Positions 18,224 through 27,100 of a DNA stretch of 64,000 bases are shown piece after piece; within the stretch, counting starts at the first letter, position 1; each line of letters opens with the position of its first letter. The notes beneath the pieces are model-generated. The model ran no database searches and was not told the origin of the DNA. It was given only the letters and a program-made list of their open reading frames with translations. The stretch comes from Arthrobacter sp. V1I9. Its GTDB lineage: Bacteria > Actinomycetota > Actinomycetes > Actinomycetales > Micrococcaceae. The translations under genes were made by a program, and so were the position numbers. The stretch spans positions 3,224,001 to 3,288,000 of the forward strand of contig NZ_JAUSYU010000001.1 in the NCBI RefSeq assembly GCF_030817075.1, written 5' to 3'.

Positions 18224-19185
18224 TGCCGCTCCCCCTCGAGGCTCATGTATGTCTCTTCCAGGGCGCCGGAGGCCGGGGCAAAGGACGTTACCCGGACGCC
18301 GGCCAGCACCAGGTCGCGCAGCAGCCGCTCGGCGTCGCCGTCGTTTGCCAGCAACAGGCTGATTGACGGACGCCGCCCGTCTTCGCGGCGGAATACCAAA
18401 CCGAGCTCCGTCAGCTTGGCCGCAAGTGCCGCTGGGTCAGCGGCGCTGATGGCGTACCTGCGGCCCGCGGCGGCAGCTTCTTCGGTGGTTTGATGCCGGA
18501 CCGTGCGGCCCTTGTTGACGAACACCGCAGCGTCGGCGATCTCGTCCAGTTCGCTGAGTACGTGGGACGAGACCACCACGGCCTTACCCTCGGCCGCGAG
18601 CTGCCGGAGCATGATCCGCAGCTCCACGCGCGAGCCCGGGTCCAATCCCGAGGCGGGCTCGTCGAGCAGCAGGACGGACGGGTCGTGAATCAGTGCCCGG
18701 GCCAGGCTGAGCCGCTGCTGCTGCCCGCGGGACAGCACCCGCGCCGGCTGGTCCGCCAGATCGTCCAGCCGCACCCGTTCGAGCATCTCCGAGACCCTCT
18801 GCCCGATGCCCTGCGCCGGGAGCCGGTAGAAGCGGGCCATCTGGGTGAGGATTTCCCGGGCGGTCAGCGACTCCCACACTCCCAGGGTGTCCGGCATCCA
18901 GCCCAGCCGGCTGCGCACCTCTGCCCGGTGGCGCCGCGGGTCAAGCCCGCCCACGCTGATGCTGCCCTCATCCGGCGCCAGCAGTGATGCCAGCATCAGA
19001 AGCAGGGTTGTTTTGCCTGCCCCGTTCGGACCGATCAGCGCGGTCACCTTCCCGGCGGGCGCATGGAAGTCCATATGCTCGACGGCGTGCACCGCGCCGA
19101 AGCTGCGGCTCACGGACCGCGCCGTGATGCCGTCGTCGGGTTCCGGCCCGTCCGCAGCCTCCGGTAACTCAGAAATCATCGCCAT
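18220..19185 (-). CDS. ABC transporter ATP-binding protein
   Basis: A 321-residue ATPase with all motifs: Walker A IGPNGAGKTTLLL near residue 52, a Q-loop region (LGWMPDTLGVW), the signature LSRGQQQRLSLARAL near 152, Walker B VLLLDEPASGLDPGS near 172, and the switch histidine in VVSSHVLSEL. The C-terminal 90 residues form the regulatory extension common in ABC-2 (CcmA/YadG-like) ATPases. It energises the permease encoded by the overlapping downstream gene. The start at 19185 gives MAMISELPEAAD; a second ATG two codons later is possible. Confidence 0.92.
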   Translation of the reverse strand: MAMISELPEAADGPEPDDGITARSVSRSFGAVHAVEHMDFHAPAGKVTALIGPNGAGKTTLLLMLASLLAPDEGSISVGGLDPRRHRAEVRSRLGWMPDTLGVWESLTAREILTQMARFYRLPAQGIGQRVSEMLERVRLDDLADQPARVLSRGQQQRLSLARALIHDPSVLLLDEPASGLDPGSRVELRIMLRQLAAEGKAVVVSSHVLSELDEIADAAVFVNKGRTVRHQTTEEAAAAGRRYAISAADPAALAAKLTELGLVFRREDGRRPSISLLLANDGDAERLLRDLVLAGVRVTSFAPASGALEETYMSLEGERQ

Positions 19186-19428
19186 CTATTGCGCACCTGT
19201 CCCCCACAGTCTCTTAATGCATTTTGACAGTTTGAGCGTACGCCCGAGGGGCTTCCCCGCAGGTCCTCCCAGGGGCTGAGATTCGGTCACAATTCAACGC
19301 CCGGCCATGCTCGGCGATAAACTGGGACCAGAAGTCGCGCCAACAGCGGCATTAGTTTCCCGCGTCAGGGCCAACACAGCTTTACGGCTGTCTGGCCGGG
19401 CTCCAATTGATTCAGTGAAGGTACGCGC

Positions 19429-20787
19429 ATGAGTACGCCCACTACCGAAGTGCACAACGCAACGCAGCCGCAGGAGCTGCCGGTCGGCGGTGCCGTAACC
19501 CAACAGCTGATTGTGCAGAAGTTCGGCGGTTCCTCCGTAGCTGACGCGGACGGCATCAAGCGGGTGGCCAAGCGCGTGGTGGACGCCCAGATAGCGGGCA
19601 ACGAGGTGGTTGTTGTGGTCTCGGCCATGGGTGACACCACCGATGAACTCCTGGACCTCGCAGGCCAGGTAACCGACTCTGCCCCTGCCCGCGAAATGGA
19701 TATGCTGCTGTCCGCCGGCGAGCGCATCTCAATGGCACTGCTGGCCATGGCCATCAACAAACTGGGTGCCTCCGCCCAGTCCTTCACCGGTTCCCAGGCC
19801 GGCATGATCACCGACGGCATCCACGGCAAGGCCAGGATCATCGACGTCGACCCCCACCGCATCCGCACCGCCCTGGATAAGGGCAACATCGCCATCGTGG
19901 CGGGCTTCCAGGGCATGAGCCGGGCCACGAACGAGATCACCACCCTGGGCCGCGGCGGTTCGGACACCACTGCCGTAGCGCTGGCAGCGGCACTCGAAGC
20001 CGACGTCTGCGAGATCTACACGGACGTGGACGGGATCTACACGGCCGATCCGCGCGTTGTCCCCTCAGCCCAGAAGATCGACACGATCTCCAGCGAGGAA
20101 ATGCTTGAACTCGCAGCCTCGGGAGCCAAAATTCTGCACCTTCGCTGCGTTGAGTACGCGCGCAGGTTCGGTGTTCCGCTGCACGTCCGCTCCTCATTCA
20201 GCCAGCACGAAGGCACCTGGGTCATCCCGAGTGCTGAAGACAAGATCACCACACAAGAGGGAGTTGCCTTGGAGCAGCCAATCATCTCCGGCGTCGCACA
20301 CGACCGTTCCGAAGCCAAGGTCACCGTTGTTGGCGTTCCGGACATCCCCGGCAAGGCGGCTGCGATCTTCCAGGTCATCGCCGATGCCCACTCGAACATC
20401 GACATGATCGTGCAGAACGTTTCCACGCACGGCACGGGCCGGACGGACATTTCCTTCACCCTGCCCATCGTGGAAGGTGCCGACGCCCTTGCGGCCCTTC
20501 ATGCAGCGCAGGACCAGATCGGTTTCGAGACCATCGAATACAACGAGCAGATCGGCAAGCTCTCCCTGATCGGCGCCGGCATGCGCTCCCACCCGGGCGT
20601 CTCCGCAACCTTCTTCAAAGCACTCTCGGCCGCGGGGATCAACATCAACATGATCTCCACATCGGAAATCCGCATTTCGGTTGTGACCCACGCGGATCTG
20701 CTGGACGAGGCCGTGCGGGTCATCCACCAGGCCTTCGAACTGGACAGCGAGAACGAAGCCACAGTGTACGGCGGCACCGGCCGCTGA
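19429..20787 (+). CDS. lysC: Aspartate kinase
   Basis: A 452-residue enzyme catalysing ATP-dependent phosphorylation of aspartate, the first step to lysine, threonine, methionine and diaminopimelate. The kinase domain starts at [17 protein letters not shown] (about residue 28) and contains [15 protein letters not shown] and [16 protein letters not shown]. Two C-terminal ACT domains occupy about 290-440 and give allosteric control. The start at 19429 is supported by GAAGG upstream; the first 25 residues are a non-conserved tail. A strong terminator follows at once, so it is monocistronic. asd, usually next in related genomes, is not here. An internal start at 20269 may produce a separate beta subunit. 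Confidence 0.95.
   Translation: MSTPTTEVHNATQPQELPVGGAVTQQLIVQKFGGSSVADADGIKRVAKRVVDAQIAGNEVVVVVSAMGDTTDELLDLAGQVTDSAPAREMDMLLSAGERISMALLAMAINKLGASAQSFTGSQAGMITDGIHGKARIIDVDPHRIRTALDKGNIAIVAGFQGMSRATNEITTLGRGGSDTTAVALAAALEADVCEIYTDVDGIYTADPRVVPSAQKIDTISSEEMLELAASGAKILHLRCVEYARRFGVPLHVRSSFSQHEGTWVIPSAEDKITTQEGVALEQPIISGVAHDRSEAKVTVVGVPDIPGKAAAIFQVIADAHSNIDMIVQNVSTHGTGRTDISFTLPIVEGADALAALHAAQDQIGFETIEYNEQIGKLSLIGAGMRSHPGVSATFFKALSAAGININMISTSEIRISVVTHADLLDEAVRVIHQAFELDSENEATVYGGTGR
20257..20271 (+). promoter_or_regulatory. Internal ribosome-binding site and TTG start for a possible aspartokinase beta subunit
   Basis: Within lysC, AGAGGGAG at 20257-20264 is followed after four bases by TTG at 20269, exactly in frame (codon 281) and just before the first ACT domain ([15 protein letters not shown]). 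In Corynebacterium and Bacillus the beta subunit of aspartokinase starts at the equivalent position. The signal is clear; its use is inferred. Confidence 0.55.
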
Positions 20788-20810
20788 CCCGCTCCCCCAA
20801 TTCATACAGG

Positions 20811-20854
20811 AATGCACTGGCCAGGGAATCTTTTCCCCAGCCAGTGCATTTTTT
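20811..20854 (+). terminator. Rho-independent terminator of lysC
   Basis: AATGCACTGGC at 20811-20821 pairs with GCCAGTGCATT at 20840-20850, ending in a run of six T. It lies 24 bp after the aspartokinase stop. Confidence 0.92.
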
Positions 20855-20903
20855 AGGTGTTTTTCGGGAGTAGCCGCGGCAATCCCGTCCAGCCTGGCCG
20901 AAG

Positions 20904-21116
20904 TCAGGTCTCTTTCACGTCTTCGCGGCGTACGGCGTAGTGGTGGCCGGCCGTGTCGGTTTCCACCACAAAATGCGTAAGTTCCTCCTCCGAGGCCTGC
21001 TCATACTCGTCATGCTTGTGCACCACGGGCAAGCTGGTGTCCAGGCGGGTGGCCGGTCCAAAGAAGAAGCGGAGCCTGTCGGTCGCGTTCATGAACCCGC
21101 GGAGTACATGTGCCAC
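20904..21116 (-). CDS. Small conserved hypothetical protein, paralogue of its upstream neighbour
   Basis: A 70-residue protein, reading MAHVLRGFMNATDRLRFFFG at its start. GTG 21116 is preferred because GGGGGTGG lies six bases upstream; ATG 21092 is the alternative. The C-terminal half is acidic then basic (EEELTHFVVETDTAGHHYAV). Three blocks match the neighbour at 21241-21483: FM-AT--LR--FGPA-R, a central acidic segment, and ET--G--Y-V-R--ED. The pair is therefore a tandem duplication. No known domain is recognised; size and charge suggest a small cytoplasmic regulatory or stress protein, which is only inference. Confidence 0.7.
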   Translation of the reverse strand: MAHVLRGFMNATDRLRFFFGPATRLDTSLPVVHKHDEYEQASEEELTHFVVETDTAGHHYAVRREDVKET

Positions 21117-21161
21117 TGTTTTCCACCCCCTTTCCGCACTCAGGGGAAAGAAGAGCCGTTC

Positions 21162-21202
21162 AAATAAGGCCACTGCTCCTCGTGGAGCAAGTGCCCTTAT
21201 TT
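21162..21202 (-). terminator. Hairpin between the two small paralogous genes
   Basis: AAATAAGGCCACTGCTCC and GGAGCAAGTGCCCTTATTT pair over 17-18 positions with one or two mismatches and a four-base loop. In the minus-strand reading order it lies after the 80-residue gene and before the 70-residue gene, so it may terminate or attenuate transcription between them. Confidence 0.65.
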
Positions 21203-21240
21203 TACGCCTGCGTGCCTGAAAAGGCTCCGCGGCCCACATG

Positions 21241-21483
21241 TCAGCGGAGGGATTTGTCTTCCGGATTCCTGGGCACCACATAGGTGCTGCCGTCAGGCCG
21301 CGTAATGGTCTCCCATTGCTGGGTTTCAGCTTCGCGCTGGGCCAGGAGCCGCCGGTTTTCCTCTGTCATGTCGTGAATGAGGGAGGAACGGTTTGCGGGA
21401 CCGAAAATGGCACGCAGCTTGCCGGTGGCCCGCATGAACCGCTGCGACGCGTTTTCCTTGCCTTCTGAACTGGCCCTACCCAT
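21241..21483 (-). CDS. Small conserved hypothetical protein (80 aa), paralogue of the downstream gene
   Basis: An 80-residue charged protein starting MGRASSEGKENASQRFMRAT, with GGAAGGAG eight bases upstream of ATG 21483. It shares the FMRATGKLRAIFGPANR block and the C-terminal GSTYVVPRNPED block with the 70-residue protein downstream. The middle (MTEENRRLLAQREAETQQW) should be a helix. No family is recognised. The gene is divergent from the MarR gene across 79 bp that contain the dyad cluster at 21529-21548, so MarR control is plausible. Confidence 0.75.
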   Translation of the reverse strand: MGRASSEGKENASQRFMRATGKLRAIFGPANRSSLIHDMTEENRRLLAQREAETQQWETITRPDGSTYVVPRNPEDKSLR

Positions 21484-21528
21484 GAACTGGCTCCTTCCAG
21501 AGACCGCTTTTCCTAGCAACAGTGTACG

Positions 21529-21548
21529 CTAATAGTTAGCGCACTAAC
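21529..21548. promoter_or_regulatory. MarR-type operator with three alternating half-sites
   Basis: Two overlapping inverted repeats share one arm: GCTAA-tag-TTAGC at 21529-21541 and GTTAG-cgca-CTAAC at 21535-21548. The site lies between the divergent 80-residue gene and the MarR gene, ending three bases before the MarR ribosome-binding site TTGGAGG. A dimeric MarR protein bound here could repress both genes. Assignment is by position. Confidence 0.65.
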
Positions 21549-21562
21549 AATTGGAGGCTCCG

Positions 21563-22066
21563 ATGACCACTGCATCCAGCACTTCCCCCGCAGCCGGTAC
21601 CGCGCCCGGCGGCGGGGACAGCCCGCAGGACAACGACCTGCTGCTCGAGCACCAGCTCTGCTTTGCCCTGACTGTTGCCTCCCGCAGCGTGGTGGGAGCG
21701 TACAAACCTGTGCTCGAGAAGTTGAACCTCACCCACCCGCAGTATTTGGTCATGCTGTGCCTCTGGGAGTCCAGCCCGCGCACAGTACGGAACATCAGCG
21801 ATGCCCTGGCGCAGGAGCCGGCCACCATCTCGCCTTTGCTGCGGCGCCTTGAAGTGTCCGGCCTGATTTCGCGACGGCGGGTGGACGGCAACGAGCGCGC
21901 CCTCGCCGTCGGCCTCACTCCCGCAGGAGCAGCCCTTCGGCAGGAGGCGCTCAAGGTGCCGGGCACCATGATGGAACGCCTGGGCCTGACGCGAAGCCAG
22001 GTCAGCGAGCTGCATACGGCCATGATGGGGCTCATCGCAGCCACGTCCCAGACCCAGCAGGCTTAG
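21563..22066 (+). CDS. MarR-family transcriptional regulator
   Basis: A 167-residue protein with a winged helix at about residues 55-125: YLVMLCLWESSPRTVRNISD, then the recognition helix EPATISPLLRRLEVSGLISR and wing RRVDGNERALAVGLT. The region LLLEHQLCFALTVASRSVVGAY near residue 25, containing a single N-terminal cysteine in LCFAL, resembles OhrR-type peroxide sensors. OhrR uses one such cysteine to sense organic hydroperoxides. No ohr gene lies alongside, so the sensor role is inference. ATG 21563 is chosen for its TTGGAGG site; an upstream TTG at 21551 overlaps the operator. Confidence 0.85.
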   Translation: MTTASSTSPAAGTAPGGGDSPQDNDLLLEHQLCFALTVASRSVVGAYKPVLEKLNLTHPQYLVMLCLWESSPRTVRNISDALAQEPATISPLLRRLEVSGLISRRRVDGNERALAVGLTPAGAALRQEALKVPGTMMERLGLTRSQVSELHTAMMGLIAATSQTQQA

Positions 22067-22100
22067 CCGGCCAGCAGGGCGGCGGCAGTAGAATGGCATC

Positions 22101-22787
22101 ATGACAGACAGGCCACGGCACTGGCACAGTGTGCATCCCGGGGGCATAGAGCAGCTGACGCTCCCAGAAGTCCTGCCGCGCCCACGTTGGTCCAGGAGCC
22201 AACCATATGTCCGCATCGCGGCGTTGTTGTTCGCGGCTGTCCTGTTGCCTGCCTGCACGCCGAACGAGGGCGGGGGGACTCCTACCGGCGATCCCTCCAC
22301 ACCGCCAACGGCTTCCGTTTCTGCCTCTGTACCGCCAGCCACGCCCGCCACTCCGGCCCCCACTGGCAGCCTGGACCCTGACGCCGAGTCTTCCGTGCCG
22401 GCACCGGCACCCGAGCCTGCCGCGCCGTCATCCGGCCCTGGGCAGGGCAACGCGGAACTGGCCATCACCATTAAACCCTCGGCCGGTGAGCCGGAGGTCC
22501 ATCACACCCTTGTCTGCGTCGATGGCGCGCCCGAGGCTGAAAGCAACCATCCCACTGCGGATGCCGCCTGCGCTGCCTTGAAGGAAAACGCCGCACTGCT
22601 GAGTCCCGGTCCGAAACGAGCTGACCAGGTGTGCACCGAACAGTATGGCGGGCCCCAGGAAGCTACCGTCACCGGCGTGGTGGATGGAGTACCTGTTGAT
22701 GCCGCCTTTGCCCGGACCAACGGTTGCGAAATCAGTGCCTGGGATGCCACGAAGGATGTCCTCGGTGCAGCCGGTGGAGCAGCTTAG
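22101..22787 (+). CDS. Membrane-anchored subtilisin-inhibitor-like (SSI) domain protein
   Basis: A 228-residue protein. One hydrophobic segment (IAALLFAAVLLPACTP, about residues 38-53) ends in a lipobox-like LLPAC, followed by about 60 residues of Pro/Ser/Ala linker. The C-terminal domain (about 120-225) resembles Streptomyces subtilisin inhibitor: VCVDGAPE, AACAAL, VCTEQYGGPQEATVTG and FARTNGCEISAW. These hold four cysteines in the spacing of the two SSI disulfides. Aligning to the SSI reactive site (Cys-Pro-Met-Val) puts Glu at P1. It should sit on the outer membrane face or be secreted. TAGAAT six bases before ATG 22101 suggests leaderless translation. The next gene overlaps its end. Confidence 0.72.
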   Translation: MTDRPRHWHSVHPGGIEQLTLPEVLPRPRWSRSQPYVRIAALLFAAVLLPACTPNEGGGTPTGDPSTPPTASVSASVPPATPATPAPTGSLDPDAESSVPAPAPEPAAPSSGPGQGNAELAITIKPSAGEPEVHHTLVCVDGAPEAESNHPTADAACAALKENAALLSPGPKRADQVCTEQYGGPQEATVTGVVDGVPVDAAFARTNGCEISAWDATKDVLGAAGGAA

Positions 22788-23697
22788 GGTCCTGGCGGCG
22801 GACGAGTGGCGGGCCCGTGAGGAGGCCCACCAGCAGCGCGTCAGCCGCTACGCGGATCCCTACCTTGCGCGCCGCTCTGCAGGGCACAAGCATCCGGTGG
22901 AGGATTTCCTCTTCACCTACTACACCCAGAAACCCGGCCAGCTCCGCCGCTGGCACCCAGGCGCCGGCGTCGTCCTGGCAGGCCGGGAAGCTGCCGCCCG
23001 CTACGGGTGGAAGCACTACCGAACGCTCGACGACGACGAACTTGCCTTCCTCGGGCTGCCTTCAGGCAGCACGGCGGTAACGATGGACCGGGACGCCTTT
23101 CTCACTGACCGCAAGGACGCCGTCGCCTTCGCCGGGATCATCCTGCGCGGGACTGCTGCCCGCCCTGCGCAGTTTGGCTGCTTCGGCCTCCATGAGTGGG
23201 CCATGGTCTACCACCAGGACCGGTTCAACCTGCGCCACGAGTACCTGCAGCTGCGCCTCGGGTCAGCAGGCACGGACAAGGTGGTGGAGGACAACCGGAT
23301 ACGCTGCAGCCACTTCGACGCCTTCCGGTTCTACACACCGGATGCCATTCCCCTCAATGAACTGGCGCCGAGCCGGGACACCCAGCGGCACCTTGAACAG
23401 CCGGGCTGCCTCCACGCCAACATGGATCTGTATAAGTGGGCGTACAAGCTCCTGCCTGCCCTGCCCAGCGAACTGGTCATGGATTGCTTTGAACTGTCCT
23501 GGCGGATCCGGACCATGGATATGCAGGCCTCGCCCTACGATCTGGCCGAGTGGGGCTACCCGGCCATCCGCATCGAAACCCCCCAGGGCAAGGCCGCCTA
23601 CGTTGAACAGCAGCGGTCCTTTGCAGCCGAGGCAGCCCGGCTCCGTGAAAAGCTGGCCAAGGAACTGGCCGCCCTGCCCGGGAGCGTGTCCGCATGA
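22765..23697 (+). CDS. 3-methyladenine DNA glycosylase-type protein
   Basis: About 310 residues, without signal peptide. It contains a conserved YADPYLARRSAGHKHPVEDF block, the aromatic LHEWAMVYHQDRFNLRHEYL segment, and RIRCSHFDAFRFYTP. I recognise it as the actinobacterial protein regularly annotated as 3-methyladenine DNA glycosylase; whether it really excises alkylated bases is not shown by any motif I can verify. The start is GTG 22765, with GAAGG nine bases upstream; ATG 22756 is three codons earlier. It overlaps the SSI-lipoprotein gene by 23 bp and the following SSI-like gene by 4 bp (ATGA), so all three are probably one operon. Confidence 0.7.
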   Translation: MQPVEQLRVLAADEWRAREEAHQQRVSRYADPYLARRSAGHKHPVEDFLFTYYTQKPGQLRRWHPGAGVVLAGREAAARYGWKHYRTLDDDELAFLGLPSGSTAVTMDRDAFLTDRKDAVAFAGIILRGTAARPAQFGCFGLHEWAMVYHQDRFNLRHEYLQLRLGSAGTDKVVEDNRIRCSHFDAFRFYTPDAIPLNELAPSRDTQRHLEQPGCLHANMDLYKWAYKLLPALPSELVMDCFELSWRIRTMDMQASPYDLAEWGYPAIRIETPQGKAAYVEQQRSFAAEAARLREKLAKELAALPGSVSA

Positions 23698-24041
23698 TCG
23701 ATCTGACCATCAGGCTGCGGGAAAGCCCCGAGGCCGGCGAGCACGAATTCCGCCTGGTCGCTGACGCCAACGGCCCCTCGGCGGAAAGCACACTGCCGGA
23801 CCCCGCCGCGGCACTGGCCGCGGTGGAATGGTACGGCGAGGACATCTTCTTCCCGAAGCCCGGGCCCCCGAAGCTGTGCACACAGCAATACGGCGGCCCA
23901 CAGGTCGCCGTGGTGACTGGAACTTTCCACGGGCGGGCAGTTGAGGCGGTCTTCACGAGGACAGACGGCTGTGAAATCTCGCGCTGGAAAACCATGGCCC
24001 CTTTGCTGGGCAATGCTGCTGGAGCCTCCGGCGCCATTTAG
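23694..24041 (+). CDS. Second SSI-like domain protein, without signal peptide
   Basis: A 115-residue protein that is essentially only the inhibitor-like domain. LCTQQYGGPQVAVVTG and FTRTDGCEISRW match the upstream SSI protein closely. The first disulfide pair is lost (LVADANG and AALAAV replace the cysteine-bearing segments), while the second pair is kept. The P1-equivalent residue is Gln. There is no signal peptide or membrane segment, so it should stay in the cytoplasm, which is unusual for this fold. Its ATG overlaps the glycosylase stop (ATGA), implying coupled translation. A role as partner of the glycosylase is conceivable but unproven. Confidence 0.75.
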   Translation: MIDLTIRLRESPEAGEHEFRLVADANGPSAESTLPDPAAALAAVEWYGEDIFFPKPGPPKLCTQQYGGPQVAVVTGTFHGRAVEAVFTRTDGCEISRWKTMAPLLGNAAGASGAI

Positions 24042-24073
24042 CGCAACCGCCTGCCGGCGAGGCAGCCGGGTTA

Positions 24074-24116
24074 AACAGGATCCCCGGGCGGTTCAACCGC
24101 CCGGGGATCCTGTTTG
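24074..24116. terminator. Bidirectional terminator between the SSI operon and the subtilase gene
   Basis: AAACAGGATCCCCGGGCGG pairs perfectly with CCGCCCGGGGATCCTGTTT over 19 bp with a five-base loop. T-rich ends follow on both strands. It separates the convergent SSI-like gene and S8 peptidase gene. Confidence 0.92.
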
Positions 24117-24132
24117 TCTGAACGCGAGGCTG

Positions 24133-27100
24133 CTAGCCCGCGGGAACTGCGTCCGCGAGAGCCACCTGCGGAGCCCCCGAAGGAGCAGTAGAGGCGGCAC
24201 CCACCTGGACATTGACCCAGGTCCTGATGCCGTTCTCGCCCAGGCTGAGGCGCGAAAGGTAGGCACCTTCGGACAGGCCGCTCCAGGACAGCGTGGCCGA
24301 GGTGGCGGTGCCGTTCGGAGCCACAATCGGGTTCGGTTCCACCTTGAGGTTGCCTGCATCCCCTGCAAATGTGACCGCCTGCACGGACGCGCTGGCTGCC
24401 CCATTATCGGGCGTGGAGTAGAGGTTGGCCACAATGTAGTACGTGCCCGCCCGCGGCGCCTCCAGATCCAGGAACTCACTGGCGGAAGCTGTGGCCACCT
24501 GCGTTGCCGTCAGGCTACCCGAAGCATTCGGTGCGTAAACCACCATGTCCCAGTCGACGTCGTTCGATTGCGCCTGGACACCCAGCCGGGCGAATGAGGC
24601 GCCCGTGGGCACCGTCACGCGGAGCAGGGCGTTGTGCGCATCGTTTGCCGGTGCATACTCACCGGGAGTTTTGGTGATGGCTGTCTGGCTCAAGGGCGCC
24701 AGGCCTTCCACCCCTACCTTGATGGGGTTATCCGAGCCGGACACCAACTCCATGACTCCGCTGCCGCTGCCCGTGGCCGAACTGAACGAGAACGACGGAG
24801 CGATCTGCGCATCAACAGGCCGGATGGCGATGGGAGAGCTCACAGTGCGCGGGCCCTTCCAGGTCAGGGTGCCGGTGCTGAACTTGCCCACCGGAGCGCT
24901 CTCGTTCCGGATGGTCAGGGTGACCTCTCGGGTCTGGCCAGCCTTGGCGAAATTCAGCGCGTTGGGCTCCACCTGGACGTTGAAACCCGGCATGTTGACT
25001 TCCGGACGGTACATCCCGGGTACCAGGGCAGTGAGCCGGCGCTTGACCTGCACTTCGCCCACCAGGCTGCCCAGTGCGATGGACGGCAGGTTCAGGTCGC
25101 GTGCAGCAATGCTGCCGGCCTGCGGAGCTCCCGTGTCAACGCCCTGGCCGTTGAGGAAGCCCAACCAGTCCTTGATGCCTGAGTTGTAGACCAGGCCCGG
25201 ATCCAGGACGCGGGTTGAGTCAATGTGGCCTGCGCCGCCCTGGAAGGGGTCCGTGTTGGCTGAACCATCAGCGTGCACCAGCAGGTAGGCGGTGGTCATC
25301 ATGGCCGACTTGACCATGGCAGGGGTCCACTTGGGCTGCTTGCTAAGCACCAGCGCACCGAAACCGGTGATGTGCGGTGCGGCCATCGATGTCCCGGACA
25401 TGAACCCGAACTGCTCGCCTTTGTTGCCGATGGTGGAAACACCTGCGAGGACATTCACGCCCGGTGCAGCGATGTCAGGCTTCAGCAGGTCGCCGCCGGA
25501 AGCAAGGCTTGGACCCCGGGAGGAGAAACCGGCGACCTGCGGCGCCGGAGCCGGCGGCTCGCCGGTGAGGTCCCCCTTGACCAGGCTGACGGTCAAAGCG
25601 GAATTGACTTCCAGCTTGGACTTCAGCTCCAGGCTCTTCGGGGCGTTGACGTGGACCGTGGGGAGCACGTGGTTGTCCGCGTCTTCGGAGCTGTTGGTAA
25701 GGTTCACCAGGATCATTCCGACGCCGCCCTTGTCCTGGACTTCCTGGCTCTTGGCCGTCCTGTCCACAACGCCGCGGTCGCAGACCACTACCTTGCCTGC
25801 CACCTTCGCCGCATCGAGGGAACCCGGGCCGCAGAGGTTCGGGTTGGCAGCGCCCGCCGCTGCCGCAGCAGCGGCGACAACGACCGGCTTGTTAACCACT
25901 TCAGACTTCATGATCGAAGCTCCGCGGTACAGGGAACCATCGGAAACCTTCACGGTGCCGAGCAAATCGCTCGGGAAGGTGGAGGCAGCGACCGTGGTCA
26001 GCCACGGCGAGGCGTGGTTGACCGTGGAGACGGCAGGGCCGGAGTTGCCGGCGGAAGCAGAAACAAAGACACCAGCCGCCGCAGCATTGAGGAAGGCCAG
26101 CGCCACGGGATCGGTGGTGCTGTTGTTGTTGCCCGAAATCGAGTAGTTCAGGACATCCACGCCGTCCTTGATCGCGGCTTCCACGGCGTCCACCGAAGCG
26201 GAAGAGTAGCAGCCCCCGGTATCCGGGTTGGTGTCCTCCCAGCAGACCTTATAGACGGAGACCTTTGCGGCGGGAGCAACGCCGGAGCTCTTGCCGAAAC
26301 CGGAGCCGTCGATCGTCTGCTCAACGTTCGCGTTGCCCGCCGCGGTGGTGGCGGTGTGCGTGCCATGGCTTCCGACGTCGACCGGTGAGATGAGCTCTTG
26401 GGGCGCCCGGTTTCCGGGGGCTACGGACTGCAGGAAGGAATCGGCAAAGTACCTGGCGCCAATGACTTTCGAGTTGCACAGGGAGCCGTCGAATGCGGCG
26501 CCCGTCCCTTGCCCTTTTTGGCATTCGCCCACGAAGGTGGTGCCGTCGGCCTTGAGCATGGCGATGCGGCCCTCGGCGGTCCGGTACGGCACGCCGACCT
26601 GCGCGGGACCGCGCAGCGGCTGGACAGGCCCGCCCTGCAGGAACGGGTTGTCCGGGGCGTAACCGGAATCGATGACCCCCACCACGACCCCTTTGCCCGC
26701 GTTGGCTTCGCCGCCGAATTGCTTCGCCCAGACACCGTCGGGGCCGGTCAGCTTGAGGAAGTCAGTGGTGGTGTAGTCCGGGGCGTTCTCCGTGTCCGGC
26801 GCGACCACCAGGACACGGTCGTCCCTGGACAGCTCCATCGCCTGCGCCGCTGTCAGCTCGGCACTGAAGCCGTTGAGGGCAGCGGTGAACTGTTTTCGGG
26901 GGGTGACGCCCTGGCTGGCGGCGACCTCGCTTTGCCGCTTCCGGAGATGCGCGTCGTAGGCCTTGTAATTGGGGCTTCCGGCATCGAGCTTCCGGCCGTT
27001 CTGCGGCTTGGTTGCGCCAAGGCCCGGGGTTTCTCCTTCGTAACCCGCGGCCGCCGCGCCTGCCAGGACAACGATGTAACGGCCGTCCTTGAAGTCAGCA

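Noticed and set aside
24545..26388. Several long plus-strand frames opposite the subtilase gene
   Set aside because: They follow the third-position GC bias of the subtilase coding strand and resemble no protein family.
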